51,561 nt of DNA, from positions 1-51,561 of the forward strand of contig NZ_JAAHTB010000033.1 in assembly GCF_010692745.1 (NCBI RefSeq), written 5' to 3'. The DNA comes from Methylobacterium sp. BTF04 (GTDB lineage: Bacteria; Pseudomonadota; Alphaproteobacteria; Rhizobiales; Beijerinckiaceae). Shown here one piece after another: positions 26,918 through 37,426 of this stretch (positions within the stretch are counted from its first letter, which is position 1; every line of letters begins with the position of its first letter). A model generated the notes under the pieces. It worked only from the letters and a program-made list of their open reading frames with translations, had not been told where the DNA came from and made no database searches. The translations under genes were made by a program, and so were the position numbers.

Positions 26918-28819
26918 CTAGTACTCGCCGCCGATGGCCCGGCGGAAGGCCGTCTGGTTGACGGTGATGCCCACCGACTTCTGCACGTCGGCGATGTACT
27001 GGCTGAGCAGGTCGTCGGCGAGGGTCGCCTGGAACCGCTTGGCGATGGCTTCGTCGGACGGCGTGCCGGGCACGTAGGCCGGCATCGTCGCTTCCGTCAC
27101 CTTGAACACGGCACGCGACTCGCCCGTCTCCGCGGAGGCGGACTTGCCGACCAGCGTCGCGAAGATGCGGTTGACGATCTCCGCCGTCAGGTCGCCCTGG
27201 GGCTGGTTGCGAGCGATGTCGGACAGGGTCTGGACCGTGAGCCCGGCCTCGGCGGCCACGGCGTCGACCGCCTCGCCCTTGTCGAGCTTGGCCGTCAGCT
27301 CCTTGGACTTGGCGATGAGGCGTTTGCCCGTCTCGGCAGCGCGCCACCGCACAGTGACATCCGCCCGCACCTCGTCGAGAGGCTTGTCATGGGCGCGGTC
27401 GATATTGCTGAGATCGTACCAGATGTAGCCGCCGGACTTGGTCCGCAGGGGCTCGTTGTCGCCGCCGATATCCGAGCGGAACAGAGCGGCCACCGTGGTG
27501 TCGCGGTCGGGGATGCTCTCGACGGCCTTGCCGGCGGCGTCGAGGCCCTGCGCATTCACGGCGGGTATCGCCACCAGCGGGAGGTTGCGATCCTTGGCGA
27601 TGTCGGCCAGCGGCTTGGTGTTGGCGCGCTGGTCCTCGATGGCATCGTGGGCGGCCTCGATGCCGCTGCTGGCGCGCTCGAGCGCGATGGTCTTGCCGAT
27701 TTCGGCCGAGACCTCGGCGAGCGGCTTCACCGTCTCCGGCTCGATGGCAGTGACGCGCAAGAGCACAGTGCCGAAGCGGCCCTTGACCGGCGCGCTGATC
27801 GCGTCCTTCGCCAGCGCGAACGCGGCGTCGGCCACTGCCGGATCGAACAATTCGGCCTTGGTCAGGGTGCCGAGCGACAAGTTCTTGGGGTCGCCGCCGA
27901 CCTCGGCCGCCACCGCCTCGAACGGCTTCTCGCCGGATTCGATGGTCTTTCGCGCGGCTTCGGCGGCAGCCGCATCCGGGAATACGATCTGCTGGATCGT
28001 CCGGCGCTCGGGCGAACCGTACTTCGCCTTCTCCAGACCATAGCGCTTGGCGATGTCGTCCTCGCTCACGGTTTCGGACTTCGCGATGGTTTGCGGGTCG
28101 AGCACCAGAAGGTTGGCCGCGCGGAACTCGGGCGCGCGGAACGCCGATTTGTTCTCTTCATAGAAGGCCTTCAGCTCGTCCTCGGTGGGCGCGGGAATCT
28201 CCCCGGCGACGGAGGGCGGCAGCATCATCAGCGCCACGGCGCGCCGCTCGGTGGTGTAGCGATGCACCGCCTCGCGCAGGGCCTGGGGTACGTGCAGGTC
28301 GGCGGCCACGGCTTCGGCGAGCTGGAGGCGGGCGGCCACGGCGCGCTGCTCGCGCACGAAGGCCGCCTCGTTGAGGCCGGCCCGCTGCAGGGTCTGGTAG
28401 AACAGCGCCGGATCGAAGCGGCCATCGGCGCTTTGGAAGCTCTTCTCCTCCTGGATCGCGCGCAGCACGGCGGCGTCCGGAATGCTCAGGCCGAGCGCAG
28501 CGGTCTGCTGGTCGAGGGAGGCCTCGCTGACGAGCTGCGCCAGCACCTGACGGTCGAGCCCGAGCCCGCGCGCTTGATCCGGCGTCAGGGTACGACGGGT
28601 CTGGGTCTGGTAGCGCTGGAGCTGATTCTGGTAGGCGGTACGGACCGATTCCGCCGAGATCTGGGCCTTGCCGACAGTGGCCACCGTCGAGGTCGAGCCC
28701 GCCCGGAAGAATTCCTCCACACCGAAGATCGCCACACCGGCGATGAGGAAGACGAAGACCACGCTGAGGATGATCTTGCCGAGCCAATGCTGGCTGGCCT
28801 TGCGCATGTTCTGCAGCAT
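26918..28819 (-). CDS. ppiD: Peptidyl-prolyl isomerase PpiD-like periplasmic chaperone
   Basis: 633 residues from the ATG at 28817-28819 (MLQNMRKASQ). A single membrane helix (about residues 14-34, LGKIILSVVFVFLIAGVAIF) anchors a large periplasmic region with SurA/PpiD-type N-terminal helices. A parvulin-like domain (about 240-360, RRTIQQIVFPDA to KGRFGTVLLRVTAI) and a second, more degenerate C-terminal domain follow. PpiD sits near the Sec translocon and assists outer membrane proteins. It is the first gene of the ppiD-trpEGDC-moaC-moeA run, a gene order I recall from other alphaproteobacteria. It diverges from tpiA with 204 bases for promoters. Confidence 0.92.
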   Translation of the reverse strand: MLQNMRKASQHWLGKIILSVVFVFLIAGVAIFGVEEFFRAGSTSTVATVGKAQISAESVRTAYQNQLQRYQTQTRRTLTPDQARGLGLDRQVLAQLVSEASLDQQTAALGLSIPDAAVLRAIQEEKSFQSADGRFDPALFYQTLQRAGLNEAAFVREQRAVAARLQLAEAVAADLHVPQALREAVHRYTTERRAVALMMLPPSVAGEIPAPTEDELKAFYEENKSAFRAPEFRAANLLVLDPQTIAKSETVSEDDIAKRYGLEKAKYGSPERRTIQQIVFPDAAAAEAARKTIESGEKPFEAVAAEVGGDPKNLSLGTLTKAELFDPAVADAAFALAKDAISAPVKGRFGTVLLRVTAIEPETVKPLAEVSAEIGKTIALERASSGIEAAHDAIEDQRANTKPLADIAKDRNLPLVAIPAVNAQGLDAAGKAVESIPDRDTTVAALFRSDIGGDNEPLRTKSGGYIWYDLSNIDRAHDKPLDEVRADVTVRWRAAETGKRLIAKSKELTAKLDKGEAVDAVAAEAGLTVQTLSDIARNQPQGDLTAEIVNRIFATLVGKSASAETGESRAVFKVTEATMPAYVPGTPSDEAIAKRFQATLADDLLSQYIADVQKSVGITVNQTAFRRAIGGEY

Positions 28820-29023
28820 CGGAACGTCCGGTTGTCCGTCGTGTGAAGCGCGGTCGCTGAAGCGGCGCACCCGTCATCGTTTCATAAGGGCTGCCCGCGA
28901 TAGACCATCCGCGCGCGCTCGCAAAGACCGCCACGGACGGCCGTTTCGCGGTTTGCGCCACCTCAGCCGCTCTGTTAGGGCCGGACCCGCAGGTGAAGGA
29001 GCGGCGGATTGAGCGGGGATCGC

Positions 29024-29788
29024 ATGACGATGGCGGGTCGACGGCCTCTGGTTGCCGGCAACTGGAAGATGAACGGGCTGCGCGGCGCGATCGCCATGGT
29101 CGAGGCCTTGCGCAACGGTCTGTCGACCGATCTGCTCGACCGGGTCGACGTGCTGGTCTGTCCGCCCTCGACGCTGATCTCGTCCTGCGTTGCCGCCGTC
29201 TATGGATCGCGCATCGCCATCGGTGGCCAGAACCTCCACGCCAAGCCCAACGGCGCCTTCACCGGAAGCATCTCGGCCGAGATGCTCGCCGACCTCGGCG
29301 CCAAATACGTCATCGTCGGCCATTCCGAGCGACGTGCCTACCACCACGAGACCGATGACGGCGTGCATGCCAAGGCGCTCGGTGCGCGTCGCGCCGGCCT
29401 CTGCGGCATCATCTGTGTCGGTGAGACCAAGGAAGAGCGAGAGGAGGGCCGTACCCTCGACATCGTGCGCGCTCAGCTCGCCATCGGCGTGCCCAAGGGC
29501 GCGACCGGTGCCGACACGGTCATCGCCTACGAGCCGGTCTGGGCGATCGGCACCGGCCTGACCCCGACGCCGGCCGACATCGCCGAAGTCCACGCCTCGC
29601 TGCGCGAGATGTTGGGCCAACTCATCGGTGCCGAGGCGCAGAACGTGCGCATCCTCTATGGCGGCTCGGTGAAGCCCGGCAACGCCCGCGAGCTGATGGC
29701 GGTGGAGAACGTCGACGGCGCCCTGGTCGGCGGCGCGAGTCTCGTCGCCGAGGACTTTCTGGGCATCATCAACGCCTACGCGCGTTAA
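29024..29788 (+). CDS. tpiA: Triosephosphate isomerase
   Basis: 254 residues. It interconverts dihydroxyacetone phosphate and glyceraldehyde 3-phosphate. The active site is complete: Asn13 and Lys15 in GNWKMN, His100 in VGHSERR, Glu170 in [11 protein letters not shown] and the phosphate-binding GGSVKPGN. I chose the ATG at 29024 ([10 protein letters not shown]); TTG 29009 or ATG 29030 are possible. It diverges from ppiD and is followed by secG after 97 bases. Confidence 0.96.
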   Translation: MTMAGRRPLVAGNWKMNGLRGAIAMVEALRNGLSTDLLDRVDVLVCPPSTLISSCVAAVYGSRIAIGGQNLHAKPNGAFTGSISAEMLADLGAKYVIVGHSERRAYHHETDDGVHAKALGARRAGLCGIICVGETKEEREEGRTLDIVRAQLAIGVPKGATGADTVIAYEPVWAIGTGLTPTPADIAEVHASLREMLGQLIGAEAQNVRILYGGSVKPGNARELMAVENVDGALVGGASLVAEDFLGIINAYAR

Positions 29789-29885
29789 ACTCTGAACCAG
29801 CCGTGTTGGCGTTCCGTGCCGTTCTGGTGTAACAGCCCGGCCGATATGCGGCAGGCGCCAACGCGGCGCCGCTCCTGGATATCCG

Positions 29886-30287
29886 ATGCAGACCGTCCTG
29901 ATCTCGATCCATCTCATTGTCGTCCTCGGCCTGATCGCCGTGGTGCTGCTTCAGCGTTCCGAGGGTGGCCTCGGTCTCGGCGGCGGAGGCGGTGGCGGTG
30001 TCGCCGGCTTCATGACCGGTCGCGGTCAGGCCAATGCCCTGACGCGGGCCACCGCGATCCTCGCCGCCTTGTTCTTCACCACCAGCATGACCCTCGCGAT
30101 CCTGTCGCATCGGGGTGCGGCGCCGCGCTCGATCCTCGATGGCACCGGGACTGCGCAGCCGGCGACCCAGCCGAATGCTGGGAACCTGCTCGACACCCTG
30201 CGTCAGAACCAGGGCGGCACGCAGACCGCACCGGCCCCCGCCGCGCCGGCGGCCCCCGAGGTTCCCCAGGCTCCGCAATCGCGCTGA
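29886..30287 (+). CDS. secG: Protein translocase subunit SecG
   Basis: 133 residues. Two membrane helices (VLISIHLIVVLGLIAVVLLQ and ATAILAALFFTTSMTLAIL) flank a glycine-rich cytoplasmic loop (SEGGLGLGGGGGGGVAGFMT), the classic SecG arrangement. A long Ala/Pro/Gln-rich C-terminal tail extends the protein beyond the roughly 75-110 residues usual elsewhere. It stabilises SecYE and assists SecA. The tpiA-secG-pyrG order is familiar in alphaproteobacteria. Confidence 0.93.
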   Translation: MQTVLISIHLIVVLGLIAVVLLQRSEGGLGLGGGGGGGVAGFMTGRGQANALTRATAILAALFFTTSMTLAILSHRGAAPRSILDGTGTAQPATQPNAGNLLDTLRQNQGGTQTAPAPAAPAAPEVPQAPQSR

Positions 30288-30425
30288 GCGCAATCCTCCC
30301 GCTTTCGGCGAGAGGGTTGCCCGAGGTCGTAGCCTCACGTCGTTGAGATGAATTCGCCGCTCCCGCGATGGGGGCGGTATCGCCCGATGGTGGTCGGGTG
30401 ACGATCCGAATCGAAGCCGACCTGA

Positions 30426-32147
<1,722 letters not shown>

Positions 32148-32160
32148 GGCGGAGCGGCGG

Positions 32161-32559
32161 ATGACGTCGATCTCGGGGCTGCCGGCCTTCCTCGCCTACG
32201 GCGCCGTGGCGTCGGGGCTCGTCGCGCTGTACCTCGTGGTCTACCTGACCGCGACGGCGCATCGCGAGATCGCGCTGATCCGACAGAACAACGCCGCCGC
32301 TGCGCTCGCTCTCGGGGGTAGCCTCGTCGGCTATACGCTGCCGCTGGCAGTGGCCATCTACAACGCGCAATCGATACTAGACTGCATCGTTTGGGGGCTC
32401 CTTGCCATCGTGGTTCAGGGGCTGGTCTACTTCGTCGTGCGTTTGGCGCTACCCGACCTCTCGCAACGGATCGCGGCCGGCGAAATGGCCGCGGCGATTC
32501 TGCTCGCGGCGGCGTCGCTGGCCGGCGGCATCGTCGATGCAGCGTCGATGACGTACTGA
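32161..32559 (+). CDS. DUF350 family membrane protein (YjfL-like)
   Basis: 132 residues, four predicted membrane helices in two repeats (FLAYGAVASGLVALYLVVYL, ALALGGSLVGYTLPLAVAIY, ILDCIVWGLLAIVVQGLVYF, EMAAAILLAAASLAGGIVDA). This matches the DUF350/YjfL family. It starts 13 bases after pyrG, with AGGCGGAGCGG as ribosome binding site. The next two genes encode a DUF1190 (YjfM-like) protein and a glutathionylspermidine-synthase-like (YjfC-like) ligase, the same trio as in the E. coli yjf operon. The family is predicted to act with the amidoligase at the membrane; its role is unproven. Confidence 0.85.
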   Translation: MTSISGLPAFLAYGAVASGLVALYLVVYLTATAHREIALIRQNNAAAALALGGSLVGYTLPLAVAIYNAQSILDCIVWGLLAIVVQGLVYFVVRLALPDLSQRIAAGEMAAAILLAAASLAGGIVDAASMTY

Positions 32560-32685
32560 ACCGACCGGTCTGATCGGATTTCGGCGGACGACCGCTTCTC
32601 AATCGCCAAGGTCGTTCCCAATTTTATGTGGATCGGCGCCAGGCCGGGGAATGGGGGCGGGCCGCATCAGGCGGTCCGGCAAAAG

Positions 32686-33321
32686 ATGTCATCGCAGGCC
32701 GAGAAGGCCCCGAATCCGGCGCCCCGGGGGTCCAAGCGCTCCGAGACGGTCACCCTGGTGCTTCTGGCCGGCGCAGGTGCGGCGGCCTGGGGCTTCGCGC
32801 GGATCGACCCCTCGCAGCGCGAGGAGGATGTGCTGGTCTATAATGGCCCCGAGGCCTGCATCTCCGCGGCGATCCGCACCTCCGAGGATTGTCGTCGCGA
32901 CTACGCCACCGTGCGCCTCGCCTACCCGAATGCGGCGCCGCGCTACGCAACGGCAAGCGACTGCGAGTCCCATCACGGACCGGGGCATTGCGTGACCGGC
33001 GATAGTGTCGGGGCGAGCGCCACCGGTCGCTTCGTGCCGGTCCTGGCCGGTTACATCATCGGCAGAACCGAAGAACAGGATCTCGATCCGCAGCCGATCT
33101 ACGATCATCGCCCGAGCGAGGCTGGCCCGGGTTACGTCGGCTCAGGCTCCGGCGGCTACTGCACGAGTTGGGGCGGGCGGGTCAGCACTACGAGTGGCGG
33201 TAGCAGTTCGTTTGCCCGTGTCGCGTCGTCCGCCGTGCGACCGGCCTCGTTCGGCGGCTTTGGCGCGACGGGGCGCGGATTTTCATCGCATGGCGGGTCC
33301 GCGCACGGGAGCGGCGGCTGA
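32686..33321 (+). CDS. DUF1190 family protein (YjfM-like)
   Basis: 211 residues from the ATG at 32686; an ATG at 32626 would add 20 residues with no better ribosome site. Residues about 18-36 (TVTLVLLAGAGAAAWGFARI) form a signal anchor. The extracytoplasmic domain has conserved cysteines (EACISA, EDCRRDY, SDCESHHGPGHC) and the motif YATASDCES. The C-terminus is Gly/Ser-rich (GSGSGGYCTSW, GFGATGRGFSSHGGSAHGSG), typical of DUF1190 members. Its TGA overlaps the ATG of the ligase gene (TGATG), so the pair is translationally coupled. Confidence 0.8.
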   Translation: MSSQAEKAPNPAPRGSKRSETVTLVLLAGAGAAAWGFARIDPSQREEDVLVYNGPEACISAAIRTSEDCRRDYATVRLAYPNAAPRYATASDCESHHGPGHCVTGDSVGASATGRFVPVLAGYIIGRTEEQDLDPQPIYDHRPSEAGPGYVGSGSGGYCTSWGGRVSTTSGGSSSFARVASSAVRPASFGGFGATGRGFSSHGGSAHGSGG

Positions 33322-34487
33322 TGCGCCGGGTCGCGATCGGAGAACGGTCGGATTGGCGGGCGACGGCATCTGCGAACGGCTTCACCTTCCATACTCTCGA
33401 AGGCGATCCCTATTGGGACGAGTCGCACGCCTACGCCTTCACCCTCGCCGAGATCGAACAGGATATCGAGGCGCCGAGCGCGGAGCTGCACGCCCTCTGC
33501 CTCGACTTCGTCGGACGTGCCGTGGAGGACGAGCGCATCCTGGCCTCCCTCACGATCCCCGAATCGGCCTGGGACGTCGTGCGCTCCAGCTGGCGCCGGC
33601 GCGACCCGTCCCTCTATGGGCGCCTCGACTTCTCCTATGGCGGGGAGGGGCCGGCCAAGCTGCTCGAATACAATGCCGATACGCCCACCGCCCTTTACGA
33701 GACCGGCGTGTTTCAGTGGATCTGGTTCGAGGAAATGCTCGCCGCAGGGCGGCTGGCCCGAGGGTGCGATCAGTTCAACGCCGTCCACGAGCAGCTGGTC
33801 GCACGCCTGAGGGACATGCCGGGCGACGGCACCCTGGCGCTGACGTCCTACGCCGATGCGCCGGAGGATCGTGGCACCGTCGCCTATCTGGAGGATTGCG
33901 CGCGGCAAGCCGGGCTCGCCACCCGATTTCTCGATCTGGCCGATATCGGCCTCGACGGAGACGGGCGGTTCGTCGACCGCATGCGGGCGCCGATCTCGCG
34001 CCTGTTCAAGCTGTATCCCTGGGAATGGGCGTTCGCCGATGCATTCGGAAGGGCACTGGCGACGGCGCCAACCCGGTTCATCGAGCCGCCTTGGAAGGCG
34101 ATCCTGTCGAACAAGGGGCTGTTGCCGTATCTGTTCGCGATGGCGCCGAACCACCCGAATCTCCTCCCGGCCTATTTCGAGGGCGATCCGGGCAAGGCCG
34201 CCCTCGGGACCGCCTTCGTGAAGAAGCCGCTGTTGTCACGCGAGGGGGCCAATATCCTCATCGTACAGGACGGTGCCGTCCTGGCGCACGATCATGGTCC
34301 CTATGGCGGAGAGGGCCATATCCGGCAGGCGCTGGCGCCGTTGCCGAGCTTCGGCGGTCGCCGCCCATTGGTCGGATCGTGGATCGTCGGCGATACCCCC
34401 GCCGGCCTCTGCATCCGCGAGAGTGCCGGACCGATCACGACGAACGCCGCGCTCTTCGTGCCGCATTACATCGAGGCCGAGGGGTAG
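33321..34487 (+). CDS. Glutathionylspermidine synthase-like ATP-grasp amidoligase (YjfC-like)
   Basis: 388 residues, matching the stand-alone synthetase domain and the size of E. coli YjfC. The N-terminal CHAP amidase of bifunctional Gsp enzymes is absent. Family signatures are LLEYNADTPTALYETGVFQW (Glu116, Asn118, Asp120), FVKKPLLSREGANI, and WIVGDTPAGLCIRES. It should form an amide bond with ATP, using an amino acid, glutathione-like peptide or protein C-terminus plus an amine; the real substrate is unknown. The clustering with DUF350 and DUF1190 argues for a membrane-linked modification rather than trypanothione-type metabolism. Confidence 0.88.
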   Translation: MRRVAIGERSDWRATASANGFTFHTLEGDPYWDESHAYAFTLAEIEQDIEAPSAELHALCLDFVGRAVEDERILASLTIPESAWDVVRSSWRRRDPSLYGRLDFSYGGEGPAKLLEYNADTPTALYETGVFQWIWFEEMLAAGRLARGCDQFNAVHEQLVARLRDMPGDGTLALTSYADAPEDRGTVAYLEDCARQAGLATRFLDLADIGLDGDGRFVDRMRAPISRLFKLYPWEWAFADAFGRALATAPTRFIEPPWKAILSNKGLLPYLFAMAPNHPNLLPAYFEGDPGKAALGTAFVKKPLLSREGANILIVQDGAVLAHDHGPYGGEGHIRQALAPLPSFGGRRPLVGSWIVGDTPAGLCIRESAGPITTNAALFVPHYIEAEG

Positions 34488-34505
34488 CGTCGCCCGTCCG
34501 ATCAA

Positions 34506-34748
34506 TTAGGCGGCGAGCTTCACCGTTTCGAGGGTCTCGACGGCGGGCGCCGCCACGACCACCCGCGCTCCGAACAGGAGCTGGTGGAGCGACGCCGGGG
34601 AGTGGCTGCGGCCGTTGGCGTCGACGATCTGCACGTCGGACATCCCGGCCGTGAGCAGCGACAGGCTCTGATCGAGGGCCCCCAGCATCGAGCCGTGGTG
34701 GAACGAGAACTGACGTGCGGAAACGCGCGCGCGGACGGTGAAGCTCAC
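34506..34748 (-). CDS. Small hypothetical protein
   Basis: 80 residues from GTG at 34746-34748 (translated MSFTVRARVSARQFSFHHGS). It looks like a compact alpha/beta domain with MLGALDQSLSLLTAGMSDVQ as helix and VQIVDANGRSHSPASLHQLL following, and ends VETLETVKLAA. The upstream in-frame sequence to 34958 is low quality, so the GTG start is preferred. It is convergent with the amidoligase, whose stop is 18 bases away, and its start faces holC. Family not recognised. Confidence 0.6.
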   Translation of the reverse strand: MSFTVRARVSARQFSFHHGSMLGALDQSLSLLTAGMSDVQIVDANGRSHSPASLHQLLFGARVVVAAPAVETLETVKLAA

Positions 34749-34991
34749 GGGGTTCGATCCTGATGTTGCTGCAGCCGGCCGGTCGAGCCGGTCGCGCGCA
34801 CAGCGTCTGTGATTGAAAGAGACGGTCGAGGAGGTGCCCGGCGGCCGGGCGTCGGCCTGTTGGCCGGTTGTGTCTCGTGGGCAATAATGGCCGTTGGTTG
34901 ACGAAGTCTTAGCCGAATTGCGCCCTCGGTAGGATGGCCGACCGGGTGCGACAGCCATGTCACGCTGGCAAACGCCGCGTTTGCGCTTACC

Positions 34992-35453
34992 ATGCGCGGC
35001 GTGACCGAAATCCTATTCTACCACCTTCAGCAGCAGCCCCTCGAGAGCGTCCTGCCGAACCTCGTCGAGCGGTCGCTCGCGCGGCAATGGCGGGCGGCGG
35101 TGCAGGCGTCCAGCGAGGAACGCCTGCAGGCCCTCGACGACCAGCTCTGGACCTACAGCGACGACAGCTTCCTGCCGCACGGTACCGACCGCGACGCCGA
35201 TGCGGCGAGTCAACCGGTGGTGCTGACCCTGCGCGAGACCAACCCGAATGCGGCCTCCATCCGCTTCCTGGTGGAGGGTGCAGCCCTCCCGGCCGATGCG
35301 GCCGACTACGCCCGCATCTGCGTGCTGTTCGACGGGACCGATCAGGATGCCCTTCTGCGCGCCCGCGAGCAGTGGAAGGAGGCCAAGGCCGCCGGCCATA
35401 CCATCGCCTATTGGCAGCAGGACGACGACGGCCGCTGGCAAAAGAAGGCGTGA
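34992..35453 (+). CDS. holC: DNA polymerase III subunit chi
   Basis: 153 residues. TEILFYHLQQQPLESVLPNL opens a typical HolC fold, followed by LLERALARGW-type VERSLARQWRAAVQASSEER and LWTYSDDSFLPHG, a conserved chi signature. The C-terminal FDGTDQDALLRAREQWKEAK is also standard. Chi links the clamp loader to SSB during replication. It is 33 bases upstream of the carboxypeptidase gene. A GTG at 35001 is an alternative start. Confidence 0.92.
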   Translation: MRGVTEILFYHLQQQPLESVLPNLVERSLARQWRAAVQASSEERLQALDDQLWTYSDDSFLPHGTDRDADAASQPVVLTLRETNPNAASIRFLVEGAALPADAADYARICVLFDGTDQDALLRAREQWKEAKAAGHTIAYWQQDDDGRWQKKA

Positions 35454-35486
35454 GCCGCGTTCGCGCCGATTCATGAGAGGATCACC

Positions 35487-37031
35487 ATGAGACGTTTCGT
35501 GATCGGGCTCGTCGCCCTCCTGAGTGTTGCGCTGCCGCTTGCCGCGCAGCCCTCGCCGCACGGCGCGGAGAAGCCGGCGGCCGAGGTGCGCAAAGGTCCG
35601 GAAGGCCGCAAGCTGCCGGCCGACGCGACCACCGAGCACACGGTCACGCTCCCCGATGGGCGGATTCTCAGCTTCACCGCCAAAGCCGGCAGCCTGCCGC
35701 TGGTGGACGAGGCCGGCAAGCTCCAGGCCGAAATCGCCTTCATCGCCTACACGATGGCTGGGCAGGGCGGCACGCCCCGTCCGGTGACCTTCGCCATCAA
35801 TGGCGGCCCCGGCGCGGCCTCGGCCTATCTCAACATCGGTGCCATCGGCCCGTGGCGGTTGCCGGTGGAAGGGACCAGCATCAGCCCGTCCGCCCCCATC
35901 GCCCTGGTCCCCAACGACGGCACCTGGCTCGACTTCACCGATCTCGTCTTCATCGATCCCATCGGCACCGGTTACAGTCGTGCAACGGGCGAGGCCAAGA
36001 GCTACTGGAGCGTCGATACCGATGCCTCGGTGCTGTCCTCGGCCATCGCGCGCTGGCTGCGGACCAACGACCGCATGGCCTCGCCGAAATTCTACGTCGG
36101 CGAGAGCTATGGCGGATTCCGTGGGCCGCTGATCGCCGGCAAGCTCCAGGAAGAGATCGGCGTCGGCTTGTCGGGCATGGTCCTGCTCTCGCCTGTCCTC
36201 GATTTCGCCTGGCTGCAGGCCCCGCGCACCACGCCGTGGGGACACGTGATCAAGCTGCCGTCCTTCGCCGCTGCCGCGATCGAGCGCAGCGGTGGCATCC
36301 CGACGCTCCAGGGTATGGCCGAGACCGAGGCCTACGCCACCGGTGCCTATCTGGCCGATTTGCTGAAAGGCCCCGCCGACAAGGCGGCCGTGGCCCGACT
36401 CGCCGACACGGTCGGGGCCATGACCGGGCTCGACCCCGCCTTCGTGCGGCGTCAGGCGGGGCGGCTCAACGCCAGCAGCGTCCAGCGCGAGATCGGCCGC
36501 GACGAGGGCCGTGTCGCCAGCGCCTACGATACCGGCGTCACCGGATGGGATCCGGACCCGACGGCGTCGTTCTCCGGCTTCGAGGATCCGCTGCTCACGG
36601 GCCTGCAGGCGCCGCTCACCAGCGCGATGATCGAGCTCTATGGATCGAAGCTGAACTACCGCGTGCCGGACCTGCGCTATGAACTGCTCAACGGCGCGGT
36701 CAATCGTGGCTGGACCTGGGGCAGCGGCCGCATGGCACCCGAGGCCCTGGGCGCGTTGCGCGGAGCGATGGCGCTCGATGCCAACCTGCGCGTCCTCGTG
36801 GCACACGGCTTCACCGATCTCGTGACGCCCTACTTCGCCTCGAAGCTGCTGATCGACCAGATGCCGGCCTTCGGCGGCGATGGACGCCTGTCCCTCTCCG
36901 TGTACCCGGGCGGCCACATGTTCTATTCCCGCCCGGATTCGCGGGCTGCCTTCCACAAGGATGCCGCCGCCCTGTTTGCAGCAGCCCTCGCCGCGCGCGC
37001 CGCCGCACCGGCATCCAAGGACAAGCCGTGA
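35487..37031 (+). CDS. Secreted S10-family serine carboxypeptidase
   Basis: 514 residues with signal peptide MRRFVIGLVALLSVALPLAA and a good ribosome site (GAGAGGATC). The S10 catalytic triad is visible: Ser207 in GESYGGFRGP, Asp444 in HGFTDLVTPY and His477 in YPGGHMFY. The substrate-carboxylate motif NGGPGAASAYLNIGAIGP and FIDPIGTGYSRA are also present. It should remove C-terminal residues from peptides in the periplasm at acidic pH. S10 peptidases are less common in bacteria than in eukaryotes. The stop overlaps the GTG start of the lipoprotein gene by four bases, so the two are co-translated. Confidence 0.9.
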   Translation: MRRFVIGLVALLSVALPLAAQPSPHGAEKPAAEVRKGPEGRKLPADATTEHTVTLPDGRILSFTAKAGSLPLVDEAGKLQAEIAFIAYTMAGQGGTPRPVTFAINGGPGAASAYLNIGAIGPWRLPVEGTSISPSAPIALVPNDGTWLDFTDLVFIDPIGTGYSRATGEAKSYWSVDTDASVLSSAIARWLRTNDRMASPKFYVGESYGGFRGPLIAGKLQEEIGVGLSGMVLLSPVLDFAWLQAPRTTPWGHVIKLPSFAAAAIERSGGIPTLQGMAETEAYATGAYLADLLKGPADKAAVARLADTVGAMTGLDPAFVRRQAGRLNASSVQREIGRDEGRVASAYDTGVTGWDPDPTASFSGFEDPLLTGLQAPLTSAMIELYGSKLNYRVPDLRYELLNGAVNRGWTWGSGRMAPEALGALRGAMALDANLRVLVAHGFTDLVTPYFASKLLIDQMPAFGGDGRLSLSVYPGGHMFYSRPDSRAAFHKDAAALFAAALAARAAAPASKDKP

Positions 37032-37411
37032 TCTCTCTGTTGTCGCGCCCTGCCGAACGGGCTTTGATCCTCGGGCTCACGGCGCTTGCGGTGACCGCGT
37101 GCACCTCCAGCGAGCGCGGCGCACCGCCGCCGATTCCGGTCGCGATCGCGCCGCCGCCGCCTGCCCCGACCTTCGCGGGGCCGGTCCTCACCGGGGATGG
37201 AAGCTGCACGGGGCCGGTGCCGACGGCGGCGGCCGCCATCGAAATCGGGATCGGCGAATGCGAGATCGTGCGCCTGAAGGGCAAGCCGCCCACCGACGTG
37301 CTCGTCGGCGAGGGCCGCTCCGGCCGTGAGGTCCAGGTGCTCTACACCGAGCCGGGTGCGAAGGAGCTGTACTTCTTCGTCAACAACAAGCTCGACCGGA
37401 TCGTGAAGTAG
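37028..37411 (+). CDS. Small lipoprotein
   Basis: 127 residues, GTG start in a four-base overlap with the carboxypeptidase stop. The lipobox is LAVTAC at about residues 20-25, so the mature protein starts with a lipidated Cys. A proline-rich linker (GAPPPIPVAIAPPPPAPTF) leads to a small beta domain with two Cys (GSCTGP, GECEIVRLKG), possibly a disulphide. The C-terminus reads KELYFFVNNKLDRIVK. Function unknown; coupling to the peptidase suggests a shared periplasmic task. It converges on the histidine kinase gene. Confidence 0.75.
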   Translation: MISLLSRPAERALILGLTALAVTACTSSERGAPPPIPVAIAPPPPAPTFAGPVLTGDGSCTGPVPTAAAAIEIGIGECEIVRLKGKPPTDVLVGEGRSGREVQVLYTEPGAKELYFFVNNKLDRIVK

Positions 37412-37426
37412 GCGATTGTCCGCGCT

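Noticed and set aside
25475..28846. 1123-residue plus-strand ORF
   Set aside because: Antisense shadow of trpE, trpG end and ppiD. Composition is Arg/His/Gly/Gln-rich with no motif, and the real genes on the minus strand have complete catalytic motifs.
35013..36956. 647-residue minus-strand ORF
   Set aside because: Shadow of holC and the S10 carboxypeptidase, which have intact signatures.
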